Part shown: one piece after another, positions 23,706-23,722 of the stretch
Layout of the letters: every line of letters starts with the position of its first letter
Numbering within the stretch: the stretch's first letter is position 1
Source: a virus
Strand: one strand, 5' to 3'
Virus record (IMG/VR): IMGVR_UViG_3300002460_001321
Location: 1 to 23,722 of that record
DNA: 23,722 nucleotides
Notes under the pieces: generated by a model
What the model was told of the DNA's origin: nothing
The model's input: the letters and a program-made list of their open reading frames with translations, nothing else
Databases searched by the model: none
Position numbers and translations under genes: made by a program

Positions 23706-23722
23706 ATGCAAGGTCAGATAAC
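23706..23722 (+). CDS. First codons of a further gene (cut by window edge)
   Basis: ATG 23706 follows the previous stop by one base and begins MQGQI before the window ends. A GGCAAAGG stretch upstream could serve as a weak ribosome-binding site. Only the compact spacing supports it. Confidence 0.4.

Overview
The window is one uninterrupted block of plus-strand genes from the structural (late) region of a tailed double-stranded DNA phage or prophage. No host housekeeping genes, rRNA, tRNA, CRISPR or insertion sequences are visible. The order is large terminase (cut by the left edge), portal, two small unknown genes, scaffold, two tandem decoration-like paralogs, major capsid protein, two membrane-anchored ectodomain proteins, head-tail adaptor, beta-rich nozzle-like protein, anchored fibre, two large probable ejection proteins, a collagen-like fibre, then a run of secreted or anchored fibre-like proteins. 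No tail-tube, sheath or classical tape-measure gene was recognised, so a short-tailed (podovirus-like) particle is the best inference. No lysin was recognised.

The host is probably a member of the Patescibacteria/CPR, most likely Parcubacteria-like. The basis is circumstantial: Thr/Ser-rich repeats of the ATSTTAS type, short MKKLL-type signal peptides, and widespread absence of Shine-Dalgarno sites. TGA is used as a stop and no in-frame TGA interrupts the genes, so the TGA-as-glycine code of Absconditabacteria/Gracilibacteria does not apply. A perfect sigma70-type promoter at 3145-3173 shows the host reads ordinary bacterial promoters.

Layout: 1-3078 packaging motor (terminase, portal). 3079-4862 a regulatory island with the consensus promoter, a 17-residue polybasic micro-ORF, two unknown genes, a structured leader and the scaffold. 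4863-7013 hairpins, the decoration paralogs and the capsid protein. 7041-8241 two proteins with N-terminal membrane anchors. 8271-11284 connector and nozzle. 11303-18023 anchored fibre and ejection proteins. 18134-23722 collagen fibre, a secreted 723-residue fibre-like protein, a coiled-coil anchored protein, a secreted beta-helix protein, a small secreted repeat protein, a 52-residue membrane protein and the first codons of another gene. Several of the last genes overlap by ATGA and are probably translationally coupled.

The most unusual feature is the number of exported products. Eight proteins in this structural region carry a signal peptide or N-terminal membrane anchor. The seven that have cysteines have even numbers (2, 4, 4, 10, 2, 6, 2), often in close pairs, as expected for disulfides formed outside the cytoplasm, whereas the main cytoplasmic assembly proteins have few or none. 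This suggests a phage-encoded cell-surface or extracellular assembly beside, or as part of, the virion. A second recurring theme is a TATATT/TATAAT element 6-10 bases before several start codons with no ribosome-binding site, consistent with leaderless or near-leaderless mRNAs.
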